Source of the DNA: Pseudomonas sp. SL4(2022) | GTDB taxonomy: Bacteria; Pseudomonadota; Gammaproteobacteria; Pseudomonadales; Pseudomonadaceae | Direction of reading: 5' to 3' | DNA: 64,000 nt | Assembly: GCF_026625725.1 (NCBI RefSeq) | Contig: NZ_CP113060.1 | Coordinates: forward strand, 1,246,001 to 1,310,000 | Shown: positions 63,582 through 64,000 of the stretch, piece by piece | Layout: each line of letters begins with the position of its first letter | How positions within the stretch are numbered: position 1 is the first letter of the stretch | Notes under the pieces: generated by a model | What the model saw: the letters and a program-made list of their open reading frames with translations, nothing else | Databases searched by the model: none | Told to the model about the DNA's origin: nothing | Position numbers and translations under genes: made by a program

Positions 63582-63981
63582 TCAGGTGCACCTGCATGTC
63601 GGCCCCGAATTGCCCGGTGGCGACCTGAGGGTGCCGGGCGCGGGCCTGCGCCACCAGCAAGTCGAATAATTCAGCGCCAAGTGCCGGCGGCGCGGCGCGA
63701 GTGAAACTGGGGCGCAGACCGCTTTTGGTGTCGGCGGCCAGGGTGAATTGCGAAACCAGCAACAACCCGCCGCCGACATCACCCAGCGACAGGTTCATCT
63801 TGCCGTCCGCATCGCTGAATACCCGGTAATTGAGCAGTTTGTGCAGGATTTTCTCGACACTGGCCGGGGTGTCATGGGGCTCCACACCGATCAGCGCCAG
63901 CAAGCCTTGATCAATCGCGCCCACCACGTCACCGGCGACCTCGACACGGGCGCCACGCACCCGTTGAATCAGTGCTTTCAT
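63544..63981 (-). CDS. dtd: D-aminoacyl-tRNA deacylase
   Basis: The 145-residue enzyme removes D-amino acids mischarged on tRNA. Diagnostic motifs are SQFTLAADT (active-site loop) and the C-terminal [10 protein letters not shown]. It is complete; the start [15 protein letters not shown] is the family N-terminus. Confidence 0.96.
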   Translation of the reverse strand: MKALIQRVRGARVEVAGDVVGAIDQGLLALIGVEPHDTPASVEKILHKLLNYRVFSDADGKMNLSLGDVGGGLLLVSQFTLAADTKSGLRPSFTRAAPPALGAELFDLLVAQARARHPQVATGQFGADMQVHLINDGPVTFLLES

Positions 63982-64000
63982 GCTTCGTCCGGCGCCAGGT

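Noticed and set aside
1..64000. CRISPR arrays, tRNA or rRNA genes
   Set aside because: No regularly spaced repeats, no tRNA cloverleaf and no rRNA sequence was recognised. A dedicated scan would be needed to exclude a divergent tRNA.

Overview
The window is a piece of a Pseudomonas chromosome. The evidence is a medium-chain-length PHA locus in the order phaC1-phaZ-phaC2-phaD with convergent phaI-phaF, followed by ubiE-ubiJ-ubiB, hisI-hisE and tatABC, together with the Pseudomonas-type choline and glycine betaine genes (gbcA/gbcB, gbdR, sdaB, cbcVWX, betIBA). Composition is high-GC with strong third-position bias, which produces long antisense ORFs over most genes. No rRNA, tRNA, CRISPR array or complete insertion sequence was seen.

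Layout. (1) 1-13.3 kb is quaternary-ammonium metabolism: the start of an M19 dipeptidase, divergent gbcA and gbcB, the regulator gbdR, sdaB, and a choline/betaine ABC transporter with one ATPase, one permease and three substrate-binding proteins. Between the dipeptidase and gbcA lies an unannotated unit: a strong sigma-54 promoter followed by about 360 nt of A-rich, hairpin-studded sequence resembling the CrcZ/CrcY/CrcX RNAs that sequester Hfq/Crc. (2) 13.4-20.3 kb is accessory: MerR regulator, secreted BPL_N-like protein, frameshifted cupin, DUF418 membrane protein, exonuclease/phosphatase-like protein, NIPSNAP, DinB and an ATC-hydrolase-like protein. It is bracketed by short IS-end-like repeats. 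(3) 20.5-30.7 kb holds a small secreted repeat protein, a bufferin-type copper-binding RiPP operon (bufA, MNIO enzyme bufB, bufC, DoxX) with a glutathione transferase and a YHS protein, and a divergent block of two tandem LysR regulators, a second GST, a flavin/ferredoxin fusion oxidoreductase, a cupin and a DUF1348 protein. (4) 30.9-36.2 kb holds a two-component system, a periplasmic Cys-rich protein, a sterol-desaturase-like hydroxylase and a PAS/GGDEF protein. (5) 36.7-42.6 kb is betI, betT and betBA. (6) 42.8-47.7 kb is argS, a SPOR protein, hslVU and a DUF971 protein. (7) 48.2-56 kb is the PHA locus, with a decayed chemoreceptor gene between phaD and phaF. (8) 56-64 kb is housekeeping: ubiEJB, hisIE, tatABC, rsmE, a TetR/DoxX-like divergent pair and dtd.

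How it works together. Choline is imported by BetT and the Cbc ABC system and oxidised by BetA and BetB to glycine betaine under BetI. GbcA/GbcB demethylate betaine to dimethylglycine, and the released carbon reaches serine and pyruvate (SdaB), with GbdR as activator. A BetI-like operator upstream of gbdR may join the osmoprotection and catabolic arms. The CrcZ-like RNA beside gbcA, and a Crc-type A-rich motif at the phaC1 start, suggest catabolite control acts on both carbon-use and carbon-storage modules here. Starts were moved inward from the longest ORF wherever family length, a ribosome-binding site or an N-terminal catalytic residue argued for it.
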